64,000 nucleotides of DNA. Source: Pedobacter heparinus DSM 2366 (GTDB lineage Bacteria > Bacteroidota > Bacteroidia > Sphingobacteriales > Sphingobacteriaceae). This document shows positions 1 to 13,900 of the stretch, in pieces. Location of the stretch: positions 1,364,001 to 1,428,000 of the forward strand of contig NC_013061.1 of the NCBI RefSeq assembly GCF_000023825.1, given 5' to 3'. The notes beneath the pieces are model-generated. The model saw only the letters and a program-made list of their open reading frames with translations, did not search any database and was not told the DNA's origin. Each line of letters opens with the position of its first letter. Position 1 is the stretch's first letter. Made by a program: the position numbers and the translations under genes.

Positions 1-525
1 ATGATGCAGGAAATTGTTGGTGCCATACCTTATGATGTAGCGCCTGATGAAGCTATTGCTTTTGCAAATACGGTGATAGACCGCTTTGCAAACCCAAGTA
101 TCCAGCACCTCTGGATCAACATTACCTTCCAGTATACCATGAAAATGAAAATCAGGATTTTGCCTGTCCTGCTCAATTATTATAAACTCAATCAAAAAGT
201 ACCTGCTCATATTGCCTTTGGTTTTGCCGCATTCCTGCTGTTCATGAAATCGGCCAGAAAAGATGGTGATCAGTACTTTGGCAATTACAAAGGTCATGAA
301 TACGCAATAACCGATGATGAAGCTGCTTATTTTTACAATATCGCACAGCAAAATGAATCGGAATACGTAAATTTAGTACTGGCAGACAGTAAATTATGGG
401 GTACTGACCTTTCGTCATTGCAGGGCTTTAATGAAACGGTAAAAGAAAACTATAACAATATATTGAAACATGGTGTGGCCGACGCTTTGGCCAGGCTGGA
501 AGAGACATTACAAATTAAACAATGA
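1..525 (+). CDS. uxaB: tagaturonate reductase UxaB, C-terminal part (5' end outside the window)
   Basis: The 174 visible residues look like the C-terminal helical domain of the mannitol dehydrogenase/tagaturonate reductase family. The enzyme reduces D-tagaturonate to D-altronate with NADH in galacturonate catabolism. The family is about 480-500 residues long, so the NAD-binding half lies upstream of base 1 and the first methionine here is probably not the start. The stop overlaps the start of the altronate dehydratase gene by 4 nt (ATGA), so the two are almost certainly translated in series. The call rests on residue pattern together with the uxaA and uxaC neighbours. Confidence 0.85.
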   Translation: MMQEIVGAIPYDVAPDEAIAFANTVIDRFANPSIQHLWINITFQYTMKMKIRILPVLLNYYKLNQKVPAHIAFGFAAFLLFMKSARKDGDQYFGNYKGHEYAITDDEAAYFYNIAQQNESEYVNLVLADSKLWGTDLSSLQGFNETVKENYNNILKHGVADALARLEETLQIKQ

Positions 526-2174
526 AACAAAGAATATTAAAGGTTCATCCTAAGGATAATGTGTTGGTTGCACTTACCGATCTGGTAAAGGGAGAGGAAG
601 TGATTTATGAAGGTGAATCTTATTTGCTGACAGACAATGTGCCGGCCAAGCATAAATTTACCACTGCCGATCTGGCTGCGGGGGATAAAGTGATCATGTA
701 TGGTGTATTGGTAGGTAAGGCCCAGATGGACATTCCGGTAGGTTCAATTTTAACTACCAGTAACATCAAACATGCCGCTACTGAGTTTAACACTACAGAT
801 GCACATGTCGACTGGCAAAAACCGGATGTAACAGAATGGAAAGACAAAACCTTTCAGGGCTTTCACCGCAACGATGGTCAGGTGGGTACCGCCAATTACT
901 GGCTGGTGATCCCTATGGTGTTTTGTGAGAACAGAAACCTGGAGGTTTTACAGGAAGCCCTGATGAACAACCTGGGCTACGGCCGGAACGAGACCTACCA
1001 GTCGCAAGCCAAAGAACTGATGGCCCTTTACGAAAAAGGAGCCAGTGTAAACGACATTTTAAATGCCCAGCTTACGTATTCGGAAAAGGCACAAAAGCAA
1101 AACCGGATGTTTCCGAATGTAGACGGTATTAAATTTTTGACACATACGGGGGGCTGCGGCGGAACCCGTCAGGATTCAGAAACTTTATGCGGATTGCTGG
1201 CAGGATACATTACCCATCCCAATGTAGCGGGAGCAACAGTGTTAAGTTTGGGTTGTCAGAATGCCCAGGTAAGCATCCTTAAAGAAGAAATTGAAAAGCG
1301 GAGCAGAAACTTCGACAAGCCTTTATATATACTGGATCAGCAAACCGTTGGAAAAGAATCGGAACTGTTGAGCCAGGCGATCAAGCAGACCTTTGCAGGT
1401 TTGATCCAGGCCAATGCCAATGAAAGAAAGCCGGCACCTTTAAGCAAACTGTGCATAGGACTGGAATGTGGTGGTTCTGATGGCTTTTCAGGTATCTCTG
1501 CAAACCCCGCAATTGGGTATGCCTCCGATCTGCTGGTGGCACTGGGTGGATCGGTGATCCTGGCCGAGTTCCCTGAACTCTGTGGTGTAGAGCAGAACCT
1601 GAGCGATCGGTGTGTGGACAAAGAAGATGCTGAACGTTTTGAATACCTGATGAAAACCTATAGCAAAAGGGCAACTGAGGCCGGTTCGGGCTTTGACATG
1701 AACCCTTCACCAGGAAATATTAAAGATGGTTTGATCACGGATGCCATTAAATCTGCCGGAGCAGCTAAAAAAGGAGGCACTTCTCCGGTGGTTGCTGTAC
1801 TGGACTACCCCGAAAAAGTATTTAAACCAGGATTGAACCTGCTCTGTACCCCGGGTAATGACGTGGAATCGACCACGGCCGAAGTGGGCTCGGGTGCAAA
1901 TGTAGTGCTGTTTACTACCGGCCTGGGTACCCCCACAGGCAACCCTATTGCCCCGGTAATTAAAATATCAAGCAATACCAAGCTGTTTAATAAGATGAGC
2001 GACATTATAGACCTGGATACAGGTCCTATTATTGATGGCGACGAGACCATTAAAGATGCCGGTAGCAGGATCTTGAATTATGTGATCGACGTGGCCAGCG
2101 GTCATACTACCGTGAGTGCAGTACGTCACATTCAGGACGATTTTATTCCATGGAAAAGAGGCGTTTCCTTATAG
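522..2174 (+). CDS. uxaA: altronate dehydratase UxaA
   Basis: A protein of 550 residues that dehydrates D-altronate to 2-keto-3-deoxygluconate; the family is iron-dependent. An N-terminal SAF domain (about residues 1-90) precedes the long altronate/galactarate dehydratase domain. Landmarks include GTANYW near residue 125, SLGCQNAQ, LECGGSDGFSGI in the middle and TTGLGTPTGNPIAPV near the C terminus. The E. coli enzyme is of similar size. It overlaps uxaB by 4 nt and is followed after 31 nt by uxaC. Only the altronate (galacturonate) branch is present; no uxuA or uxuB was seen in the window. Confidence 0.93.
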   Translation: MKQRILKVHPKDNVLVALTDLVKGEEVIYEGESYLLTDNVPAKHKFTTADLAAGDKVIMYGVLVGKAQMDIPVGSILTTSNIKHAATEFNTTDAHVDWQKPDVTEWKDKTFQGFHRNDGQVGTANYWLVIPMVFCENRNLEVLQEALMNNLGYGRNETYQSQAKELMALYEKGASVNDILNAQLTYSEKAQKQNRMFPNVDGIKFLTHTGGCGGTRQDSETLCGLLAGYITHPNVAGATVLSLGCQNAQVSILKEEIEKRSRNFDKPLYILDQQTVGKESELLSQAIKQTFAGLIQANANERKPAPLSKLCIGLECGGSDGFSGISANPAIGYASDLLVALGGSVILAEFPELCGVEQNLSDRCVDKEDAERFEYLMKTYSKRATEAGSGFDMNPSPGNIKDGLITDAIKSAGAAKKGGTSPVVAVLDYPEKVFKPGLNLLCTPGNDVESTTAEVGSGANVVLFTTGLGTPTGNPIAPVIKISSNTKLFNKMSDIIDLDTGPIIDGDETIKDAGSRILNYVIDVASGHTTVSAVRHIQDDFIPWKRGVSL

Positions 2175-2205
2175 AAACGCGTAAATACATTATATACTTA
2201 TTTGC

Positions 2206-3606
2206 ATGAAGAAATTTTTAGACGAAAACTTTTTATTAGAGAGCAAAACAGCCGAAATGCTGTACCATAACTTTGCCAAACAAATGCCGGTGATTGACTA
2301 TCACAACCATCTGATTCCCGATCAAATGGCAAATGACATTAATTTTGAGAACATTACCCAGGCCTGGTTATATGGCGACCATTATAAATGGCGCGCCATG
2401 CGGGCAAATGGTATCGATGAACATTACATCACCGGTGGGGCAAGCGATCTGGAGAAGTTTAAAAAATGGGCAGAGACCGTTCCCTATACCTTAAGAAACC
2501 CTTTATACCACTGGACACACCTGGAACTGCAAAGGTATTTTGATGTGCATGAGGTGCTTTCTGCCGAAAATGCAGAACGTATATATCATGAATGTACCGC
2601 TAAATTACAGACGCCCGAATATTCGGTGCTGAACCTGCTGCGCAAAATGAATGTGAAAACATTGTGCACTACCGATGATCCGCTGGATAATCTGGAGTTT
2701 CACCAGAAACTAAAAAATGACGGGGTAGATATCAAGATATTGCCTGCCTTCAGGCCGGATAAGGCCATGAATGCAGATGATACTGCCGGGCTTAACCAAT
2801 ATATAGATAAGCTGGCAGCTTTATCGGGAGCGGAGATCAATGACCTGGATACTTACCTTTCGGCTTTAAAAGCACGCCATGATTATTTTGCGGCCAATGG
2901 CTGTTCGGTTTCAGACCACGGATTGGAGCAGATCTATGCAGAAGACTATACTGCTGAGGAAGTGAAATCCATTTTTGTAAAGATCAGAACGAAAGCTGCT
3001 TTAAGTATGGATGAAGTGTTGAAGTTTAAATCGGCCCTGTTGTTTGAATTTGCGCTGTGGGACCATGAAAAAGGTTGGGTACAGCAATACCACCTGGGCG
3101 CATTAAGAAATAACAACAACAGGTTACTGACCCAGCTTGGACCAGATACCGGCTTTGATTCTATAGGTGATTTTAGCCAGGCGAAGCAGCTTTCGAAATT
3201 TTTAAACAACCTGGACAGCCAGAACCGTTTGGCAAAAACCATATTGTATAACCTGAACCCTGCTGATAATGAGCTGATGGCCACCATGATTGGTAATTAC
3301 AATGATGGTACAGTTGCTGGTAAAGTACAATGGGGATCGGGCTGGTGGTTCCTGGACCAGAAGGATGGCATGATCAAACAACTCAATACTTTGTCTAATA
3401 TGGGACTGCTGAGCCGCTTTGTGGGGATGCTTACAGATTCCAGAAGTTTCCTTTCTTATCCCCGCCATGAGTACTTCAGAAGGATACTGTGTAACCTGTT
3501 TGGAGCCGATGTGGAGAATGGTGAACTGCCAAATGACCAGGAATGGCTTGGAAAGGTGATACAGGATATCTGTTACAACAACGCCAAAACGTATTTTAAC
3601 TTCTAA
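2206..3606 (+). CDS. uxaC: uronate (glucuronate/galacturonate) isomerase UxaC
   Basis: A protein of 466 residues, close to the usual family length of about 470. UxaC isomerises D-glucuronate to D-fructuronate and D-galacturonate to D-tagaturonate, the first intracellular step of hexuronate use. It belongs to the amidohydrolase-like TIM-barrel superfamily; the N-terminal motif VIDYHNHLIPD carries the paired histidines typical of the metal site. It is the last gene of the uxaB-uxaA-uxaC operon and is followed 25 nt later by a strong intrinsic terminator. Confidence 0.95.
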   Translation: MKKFLDENFLLESKTAEMLYHNFAKQMPVIDYHNHLIPDQMANDINFENITQAWLYGDHYKWRAMRANGIDEHYITGGASDLEKFKKWAETVPYTLRNPLYHWTHLELQRYFDVHEVLSAENAERIYHECTAKLQTPEYSVLNLLRKMNVKTLCTTDDPLDNLEFHQKLKNDGVDIKILPAFRPDKAMNADDTAGLNQYIDKLAALSGAEINDLDTYLSALKARHDYFAANGCSVSDHGLEQIYAEDYTAEEVKSIFVKIRTKAALSMDEVLKFKSALLFEFALWDHEKGWVQQYHLGALRNNNNRLLTQLGPDTGFDSIGDFSQAKQLSKFLNNLDSQNRLAKTILYNLNPADNELMATMIGNYNDGTVAGKVQWGSGWWFLDQKDGMIKQLNTLSNMGLLSRFVGMLTDSRSFLSYPRHEYFRRILCNLFGADVENGELPNDQEWLGKVIQDICYNNAKTYFNF

Positions 3607-3631
3607 CATCGTTTGTTTTAATTTTAGATAT

Positions 3632-3667
3632 GCCCTTGTAGTAGCAATACTGCAGGGGCTTTTTTTA
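3632..3667 (+). terminator. intrinsic terminator of the uxa operon
   Basis: GCCCTTGTAGTA pairs with TACTGCAGGGGC (12 bp, two G-U pairs) around a GCAA tetraloop. A run of seven T follows directly. It isolates the hexuronate operon from the rRNA operon. Confidence 0.9.
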
Positions 3668-3795
3668 GGCCATGTTGTTCACAAGAAGTGTGATTGTTCA
3701 CACCTGGTTCACATCTCCTTCACACCAAACCCACAAACAGGTACCTTTTTGTGAAGAAAGTGTGTAGAATGTGTGGATGATGTGAGGACATGGCC
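3668..3795. repeat. 128-bp element with terminal inverted repeats and phased TTCACA/TGTG motifs
   Basis: The stretch is bounded by a perfect 8-bp inverted repeat, GGCCATGT (3668-3675) and ACATGGCC (3788-3795). The left half holds TTCACA at 3678, 3697, 3708 and 3719 (steps of 19, 11 and 11 bp). The right half holds TGTG at 3750, 3761, 3770 and 3781 (steps of about 9-11 bp). A perfect small palindrome, GTGTGA-ttgt-TCACAC, lies at 3688-3703. No protein-coding signal is evident. It could be a protein-binding array upstream of the rRNA promoters, a MITE-like remnant or a structured RNA; the function is unknown. Confidence 0.5.
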
Positions 3796-3963
3796 TTACC
3801 AGGAGCGGGCTTTGCCTTCAGGGATTGCCTGGTTTGGCGGGGTATAGAATGTTGTTTTTGGGAGCATAAGCAGTAAAACAATAAAAAAGGCAGCATTTTT
3901 TTCAATTTTTCTGATTGTAATTAAGGCAGTTAGGATAAAAGTTGATTTAATGGTGTGATATAG
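3796..3963. other. intergenic DNA with no recognisable gene
   Basis: AT-rich spacer between the repeat element and the first rRNA promoter. Reading frames on the minus strand here have no plausible start context or family resemblance. Nothing else was recognised. Confidence 0.5.
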
Positions 3964-3994
3964 TTTGATTGGGTTGATAATTTTCCTACTTTTG
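3964..3994 (+). promoter_or_regulatory. rRNA operon promoter P1
   Basis: A TTTG -33 element (3964-3967), a 19-nt spacer and TACTTTTG at 3987-3994, matching the Bacteroidetes TAnnTTTG -7 consensus. Predicted initiation is near 4000, about 490 nt upstream of 16S. Confidence 0.7.
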
Positions 3995-4133
3995 CAACCC
4001 GCTTCGGAGGAAGGGAAAAGGTGAGGTTGATGTTTAGGAGGTTGATTTGAGGAGATGATGAGTAGAGATTTGTATTTCTTTAGGACCTGGTTTAGCGCCA
4101 TGAGAAAAAAGGAAAAAAAGTTTTAAAAAAAGC

Positions 4134-4163
4134 TTGACAATACTAAAAAGATTTCTACCTTTG
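4134..4163 (+). promoter_or_regulatory. rRNA operon promoter P2
   Basis: TTGAC (4134-4138) and TACCTTTG (4156-4163), with 19 nt between TTG and the -7 box. The spacing and -7 sequence match the primary sigma factor consensus of Bacteroidetes. Initiation is expected near 4169. P1 and P2 lie about 170 bp apart in tandem. Confidence 0.8.
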
Positions 4164-4168
4164 CAATC

Positions 4169-4492
4169 CCAAACACAGGGAGCCTGATTGACGGAGTTGA
4201 TCAGGGGAATAAAAAAGATTGAAGCGCTGAGATTTGAAACAGAGATCTGGAATAATAAGACCAGGCCGAAACTGAAAAAGGAAGCGAAGATATATACAGG
4301 AGACCCGTGAGGCGATTCGAGAAGTTCATTAAAGAGATGTCATTTATAAAGCGTAGCGAGGTAAGATAGTACGATTTCAAAGTACATGAATACGGAGCTA
4401 TTTTTTCGAGTTGAATTCTAACTGGACAATACAATTAGAATAAGACTATTATTAATTAAGTTAAGAATGGTCAGCGTTCAAACAACACATTT
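4169..4492 (+). other. rRNA leader with 5' strand of the pre-16S processing stem
   Basis: Transcribed leader between P2 and mature 16S. It holds a local hairpin (CCTGAT 4183-4188 with ATCAGG 4200-4205). Two blocks pair perfectly with sequence just after 16S: 4339-4348 with 6050-6059 (10 bp) and 4350-4360 with 6033-6043 (11 bp). This is the expected double-stranded precursor processing site, typically cut by RNase III. The open frame on the minus strand across it is not considered a gene. Confidence 0.85.
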
Positions 4493-6014
<1,522 letters not shown>

Positions 6015-6190
6015 CTGGAGTAGGTTTGACTACTCGCTACGCTAAATGATATAAATGACTATATATCTCAAAACAAGACAACCCATAGGATGAAGCATGG
6101 TTTAGTGCTCCATACTGAAAAGGGGACATGAGTAGATCAAAAGATTTGTGAAAATGAGAAATCAGTACTCATAAACCTTAAGGAATCCAT
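6015..6190 (+). other. 16S-tRNA spacer with 3' strand of the pre-16S stem
   Basis: Spacer containing 6033-6043 and 6050-6059, the partners of the leader blocks at 4350-4360 and 4339-4348. The six extra bases at 6044-6049 against one base (4349) opposite form an asymmetric bulge between the two helices. Confidence 0.85.
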
Positions 6191-6265
6191 AGTCCCGTAG
6201 CTCAGTTTGGTTAGAGCACTACACTGATAATGTAGGGGTCAGCAGTTCAAATCTGCTCGGGACTA
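6191..6265 (+). tRNA. tRNA-Ile (GAT)
   Basis: A full cloverleaf. The acceptor AGTCCCG pairs with CGGGACT, the D arm is GCTC/GAGC, the anticodon stem is CTACA/TGTAG around loop CTGATAA (anticodon GAT), and the T arm is AGCAG-TTCAAAT-CTGCT. The discriminator is A. No CCA is encoded, so CCA must be added after transcription. Confidence 0.97.
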
Positions 6266-6283
6266 CATTAAGAATAATCTTAA

Positions 6284-6360
6284 GGGGGATTAGCTCAGCT
6301 GGCTAGAGCGCCTGCCTTGCACGCAGGAGGTCAACGGTTCGACTCCGTTATTCTCCACCA
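6284..6360 (+). tRNA. tRNA-Ala (TGC)
   Basis: A cloverleaf with acceptor GGGGGAT pairing with ATTCTCC (two G-U pairs) and anticodon stem CCTGC/GCAGG around CTTGCAC (anticodon TGC). The T arm contains GGTTCGACTCC. Unlike the neighbouring tRNA-Ile it encodes the terminal ACCA. Ile then Ala inside the 16S-23S spacer is the common bacterial arrangement. Confidence 0.97.
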
Positions 6361-6584
6361 TCACCGGTGCCTAAGATAAAAGGTACAGAAATAGGTAGCA
6401 GGAATGCAACCCGGGATAGAAAAGTTCTTTGACATATTGGAAGAAGTTAAAAAGAAGAGCAAACAACAATAGAGACGTTGTTTGATTGGATGAAGGGATG
6501 AAGTAAGCAATTACGACAAACCAACTGAAGGTTTAACAACAAATCAAAAAAAGCATTTCCATAGGCGCAAAAGGCTATGGAGAG
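6361..6584 (+). other. tRNA-23S spacer with 5' strand of the pre-23S stem
   Basis: Three blocks at 6430-6438, 6441-6448 and 6454-6468 are complementary to 9506-9514, 9493-9500 and 9473-9487 downstream of 23S. The last block forms 15 bp with one G-U pair. Together they form the pre-23S processing helix. Confidence 0.85.
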
Positions 6585-9465
<2,881 letters not shown>

Positions 9466-9602
9466 AGAACACTGTTGTTTGTTCTTCCTAAAAACTTCTT
9501 TCAATAATATGTCATTGTTATCCTGCTGAATCAAGCGGTTCCTGAAATTGAGATCAGGGATTAAAGCTAAAAGATATAAAAGCTGAATAACATTAAAAAT
9601 AT
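9466..9602 (+). other. 23S-5S spacer with 3' strand of the pre-23S stem
   Basis: Contains 9473-9487, 9493-9500 and 9506-9514, which pair with the spacer upstream of 23S. No tRNA was seen in it. Confidence 0.8.
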
Positions 9603-9713
<111 letters not shown>

Positions 9714-9721
9714 TCTTAAAG

Positions 9722-9756
9722 AAAGCCGGTAGTCCAGATGACTACCGGCTTTTCTT
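9722..9756 (+). terminator. intrinsic terminator of the rRNA operon
   Basis: AAAGCCGGTAGTC (9722-9734) pairs perfectly with GACTACCGGCTTT (9740-9752) around CAGAT. A short T-rich tail follows. The remaining spacer to 9956 shows nothing else recognisable. Confidence 0.9.
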
Positions 9757-9956
9757 GTTTCAATACAGCACCCTGGCTAGCCCAATATTACTGAAATTCT
9801 ATAACCGGATACCCATGGGCAAGATCAACCAAACTTAGCCCATAACCTATGCGCGGGCCGAGTTTCCGATGCCGAAATTATTGCTATTTAATGAGATAGG
9901 ATGGAACTTTATTGTGAATAAATGACGCTTATCACTTATTTTGAACATTTTTTGGT

Positions 9957-9964
9957 TATATTTG
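9957..9964 (+). promoter_or_regulatory. -7 promoter element of the desaturase gene
   Basis: TATATTTG matches TAnnTTTG and lies 25 nt upstream of the ATG. No clear -33 TTG at the usual distance. Confidence 0.5.
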
Positions 9965-9989
9965 ATACAAAATTTAAAATATAAAACGA

Positions 9990-10970
9990 ATGAATTTTTT
10001 CGCAGAGAAAAGAAGGGAAGTAATGCTGCATATAGAGAACTATATGCTTGAAATGATGGATACCTATTTGAAACCGATTGATACAAATTGGCAGCCATCT
10101 GATTTTTTACCCGATTCTACAAGCGAAACATTTTATCAGGATATAAAAATACTACGTGAGCATGCAAATGATCTTTCTTATGATCTTGTTGCAGTTCTGA
10201 TTGGAGATACCATTACTGAAGAGGCTTTGCCTACTTATGAGTCGTGGTTAAGTATGGTGGATGGGATTTCAAGGGATGAAAAAGGCGGATGGATGAAATG
10301 GACCCGTCACTGGACTGCTGAAGAAAACAGGCACGGTGATTTGTTGAACAAATACCTTTACCTATCGGGAAGGGTAGACATGCGCCAGATGGAAATTTCG
10401 ACACAATATTTAATTGCTGACGGTTTTGATATCGGTACAGGTCATGATCCCTACAGGAATTTTATCTATACCAGTTTTCAGGAACTGGCTACAAATATTT
10501 CTCATAGAAGGGTAGCTTCACTGGCTAAAAAGGATGGTGATGCCCTGTTGTCTAAAATGTGTGGTGTGATTGCTTCTGATGAGGCCCGCCACGCTAAAGC
10601 TTATAAGGATTTTATGAGTAAGATCTTTGAAGTAGACCCCAATGAAGCGATGATTGCTTTTGAGGACATGATGCGCCAGAAAATTGTTATGCCAGCACAC
10701 TTCCTTCGTGAGATGGGCTTAAAGATTGGGCAGACCTTTGGTCATTTTACTGATGCGGCACAACGTCTTGGTGTTTATACGGCCATTGATTATGTAGAGA
10801 TTATGCAGCAGCTGATTGAAGAATGGAAGCTGGAAAGCATGAAAGATTTAAATGAAGCCGGAGAGAAAGCCCGTGATTACATCATGGCTTTACCTGCCAG
10901 GTTACTGCGTGTTGCCGAACGCATGAAAAATCCTACCATGGATTATAAGTTTAGCTGGATACACGCCTAA
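9990..10970 (+). CDS. acyl-ACP desaturase (ferritin-like di-iron enzyme)
   Basis: A protein of 326 residues of the soluble fatty-acid desaturase type 2 family. It introduces a cis double bond into acyl chains carried on acyl carrier protein, using O2 and reduced ferredoxin. The two di-iron ligand motifs are visible: EENRHG near residue 110 and DEARH near residue 196. There is no membrane segment, as expected for the soluble class. It is monocistronic and converges on icmF with 3 bp between the stop codons. The likely role is keeping membranes fluid; regulation is not evident. Confidence 0.9.
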   Translation: MNFFAEKRREVMLHIENYMLEMMDTYLKPIDTNWQPSDFLPDSTSETFYQDIKILREHANDLSYDLVAVLIGDTITEEALPTYESWLSMVDGISRDEKGGWMKWTRHWTAEENRHGDLLNKYLYLSGRVDMRQMEISTQYLIADGFDIGTGHDPYRNFIYTSFQELATNISHRRVASLAKKDGDALLSKMCGVIASDEARHAKAYKDFMSKIFEVDPNEAMIAFEDMMRQKIVMPAHFLREMGLKIGQTFGHFTDAAQRLGVYTAIDYVEIMQQLIEEWKLESMKDLNEAGEKARDYIMALPARLLRVAERMKNPTMDYKFSWIHA

Positions 10971-10973
10971 ACA

Positions 10974-13900
10974 TCACATGTTTCTGCGGTATTGCCCGCC
11001 AACTTCGTATAGCGCATTTGATATCTGCCCTAATGAGCATATTTTACATACTTCCATAAGTTGCTCAAAAATATTGTTGCCAGCTATAGCCGATTTTTGA
11101 AGGTTCTTTAAAGCTGTTCCGGCTTTATCCGCATTTCTGGTCTGAAAGGCCTGAAGTGTGTTGATCTGATATTGTTTTTCTTCTTCCGTAGCCCGAATCA
11201 CTTCGCCAGGTATGATGGTAGGGGAGCCATTTTTATTCAGAAAGGTGTTTACCCCAACTATAGGGTATTCGCCTGTATGTTTTAAAGTTTCATAATATAA
11301 GCTCTCTTCCTGTATTCTGCTACGCTGGTACATGGTTTCCATGGCACCCAATACTCCGCCCCTGTCATTAATGCGTTTAAATTCCTGCAATACGGCCTCT
11401 TCTACCAGATCAGTAAGGTCTTCTATAATGAAGGCACCCTGTAGGGGATTCTCATTTTTAGCCAGGCCAAGCTCCCTGTTGATGATGAGCTGAATGGCCA
11501 TAGCCCGGCGTACAGATTCTTCTGTTGGTGTGGTAATGGCTTCATCATAAGCATTGGTATGCAGGGAATTGCAATTGTCGTATATGGCATAAAGCGCCTG
11601 CAATGTGGTACGGATATCATTGAAATCAATTTCCTGGGCGTGTAAGGAACGGCCGGAGGTTTGAATGTGGTATTTCAGTTTCTGCGACCTGTCGTTCCCT
11701 TTGTATTTGTTTTTAATGGCTTTGGCCCAGATGCGGCGTGCTACACGCCCTATTACAGAATATTCCGGATCGATACCATTAGAAAAGAAAAAGGACAGGT
11801 TGGGCGCAAAATCATCAATGTTCATTCCCCTGCTGAGGTAATATTCAACAAAAGTAAAGCCATTGCTTAAGGTAAATGCCAGTTGCGAAATGGGATTGGC
11901 CCCTGCTTCGGCAATGTGATAGCCCGATATGGATACAGAATAAAAATTGCGGACCTTTTCGCTGATGAAATAGCTTTGGATATCGCCCATCATCCTTAAG
12001 GCAAATTCTGTAGAGAAGATACAGGTGTTTTGTGCCTGGTCTTCTTTCAGGATATCGGCCTGAACGGTTCCGCGAACGGTGCTGATGGCATGGCTCCTTA
12101 TTTTAGCATACACTTCAGCAGGCAATACCTGGTCGCCGGTAACACCTAACAGCATTAGGCCCAGTCCGTTATTTCCCTCGGGCAGGTTACCACTGTAAAC
12201 TGGTCTTTCCTGTCCAATGGTTTTATAGATAGCTTTTATCTTGGCTTCAACTTCTTTTTGTAATCCATGTGCTACAATGTATTTCTCGCATTGCTGGTCT
12301 ATTGCCGCATTCATAAAAAAGCCGAGCAGCATAGGGGCCGGGCCATTGATGGTCATAGATACTGATGTAGAAGCCGCACAGAGATCAAAACCTGAGTAGA
12401 GTTTTTTTGCATCGTCTATAGTGGCGATACTGACCCCGGAGTTGCCTATTTTTCCATAGATATCGGGCCGGATGTGCGGATCTTCTCCATATAAGGTAAC
12501 GGAGTCGAAAGCAGTAGACAGGCGGTGTGCGGGCTGGCCCAGGGATACATAATGGAATCTTTTGTTGGTTCTTTCAGGCCCGCCTTCTCCGGCAAACATC
12601 CTGGTTGGGTCTTCACCCTCCCTTTTTAAAGGGAACACACCTGCAGCGTAAGGAAATTCTCCGGGTACATTTTCTGTTAACAACCAGCGTAGGATATCTC
12701 CCCAGTCTTCATACCTGGGCAGGGAGACTTTGGGGATCTGGAGTTTGGACAAGGATTCATAAAATAAAGGTTGCTTAATTTCCTTATCCCTTACTTTATA
12801 GATAAAATCTTTTTGCTTGTATTTTAACCTGGTTTCCGGCCATTGGCGCAGTAAACGACGGCATTCCCCGTCCAGTTGTTCTTCCAGGTGTTTGTATACT
12901 TCCTGTAGCGCCCCTGTAATGTTTTTACTGTTTGGTAGAGCTGCTGTTATTGTACTTTCTTCTTCTGCGAGCTGAATTACACCTTGTAGCTGGTATAGTT
13001 TACGTGCAATACCGCTTTGTTTGTCTACCCATTCATTATAACTCTGGCTGGCCTCAGCAATTTCGGCAAGGTACCTGATCCTGTCTGGCGGAATGATGTA
13101 GATCTTTTCTGATTGTTCGGTTGTAAGCTCCATGCGGGCATCGAATTTAAGCCCTGTTTTTTCCTGGATTTTACTGATCAGCGCACTGAAAAGGTTGTTC
13201 ATGCCCGGATCGTTGAATTGTGAGGCCATGGTACCAAATACCGGGATGCTTTCATCGGGGGCATCAAAGAGGTTATGATTGCGTTTGTACTGCTTACGAA
13301 CATCTCTTAATGCATCTGGGGCACCTCTTTTATCAAATTTATTGATGGCAACGAGGTCTGCAAAATCAAGCATATCGATCTTTTCCAGCTGGGTGGCAGC
13401 TCCAAATTCAGGAGTCATCACATAGAGGGATACATCGCAATGCTCGGTAATTTCGGTGTCTGACTGGCCGATGCCCGAGGTTTCGACAATAATGAGGTCA
13501 TATCCGGCAGCCTTACAGATGTCTATACTCTCCTGTACATTTTTGGACAGGGCCAGATTGGCCTGCCTGGTGGCCAGGGAACGCATATATACCCTGGGGC
13601 TATTGATGGCATTCATGCGGATCCTGTCGCCCAGCAAGGCGCCGCCTGTCTTGCGTTTGGAAGGATCAACTGATATGATAGCCAGGGTTTTATCTTTTAC
13701 TTCGATGAGGAATCGCCTCACCAGTTCATCGACAAGGGATGATTTACCTGAACCACCTGTGCCTGTTATGCCCAAAACGGGTGCCTGGTTGGCCAGGGTT
13801 AGTTTTTTGAGTTCATTTACAAATTGTTGTGCTGCTTCGGGATCGTTTTCTGCTACCGTAATTGCAGCAGCAATACTTTTTATTTCTTTCTCTGGGATGG

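Noticed and set aside
3772..3780. DnaA-box-like TGTGGATGA and clustered CACA motifs as a replication origin
   Set aside because: Only one near match with a mismatch, no clear AT-rich unwinding region, and no dnaA, dnaN or gidA nearby.
3720..4434. Minus-strand open frames of 61-101 codons upstream of 16S
   Set aside because: They cover promoters, the rRNA leader and the repeat element, have no family resemblance and no start signals.
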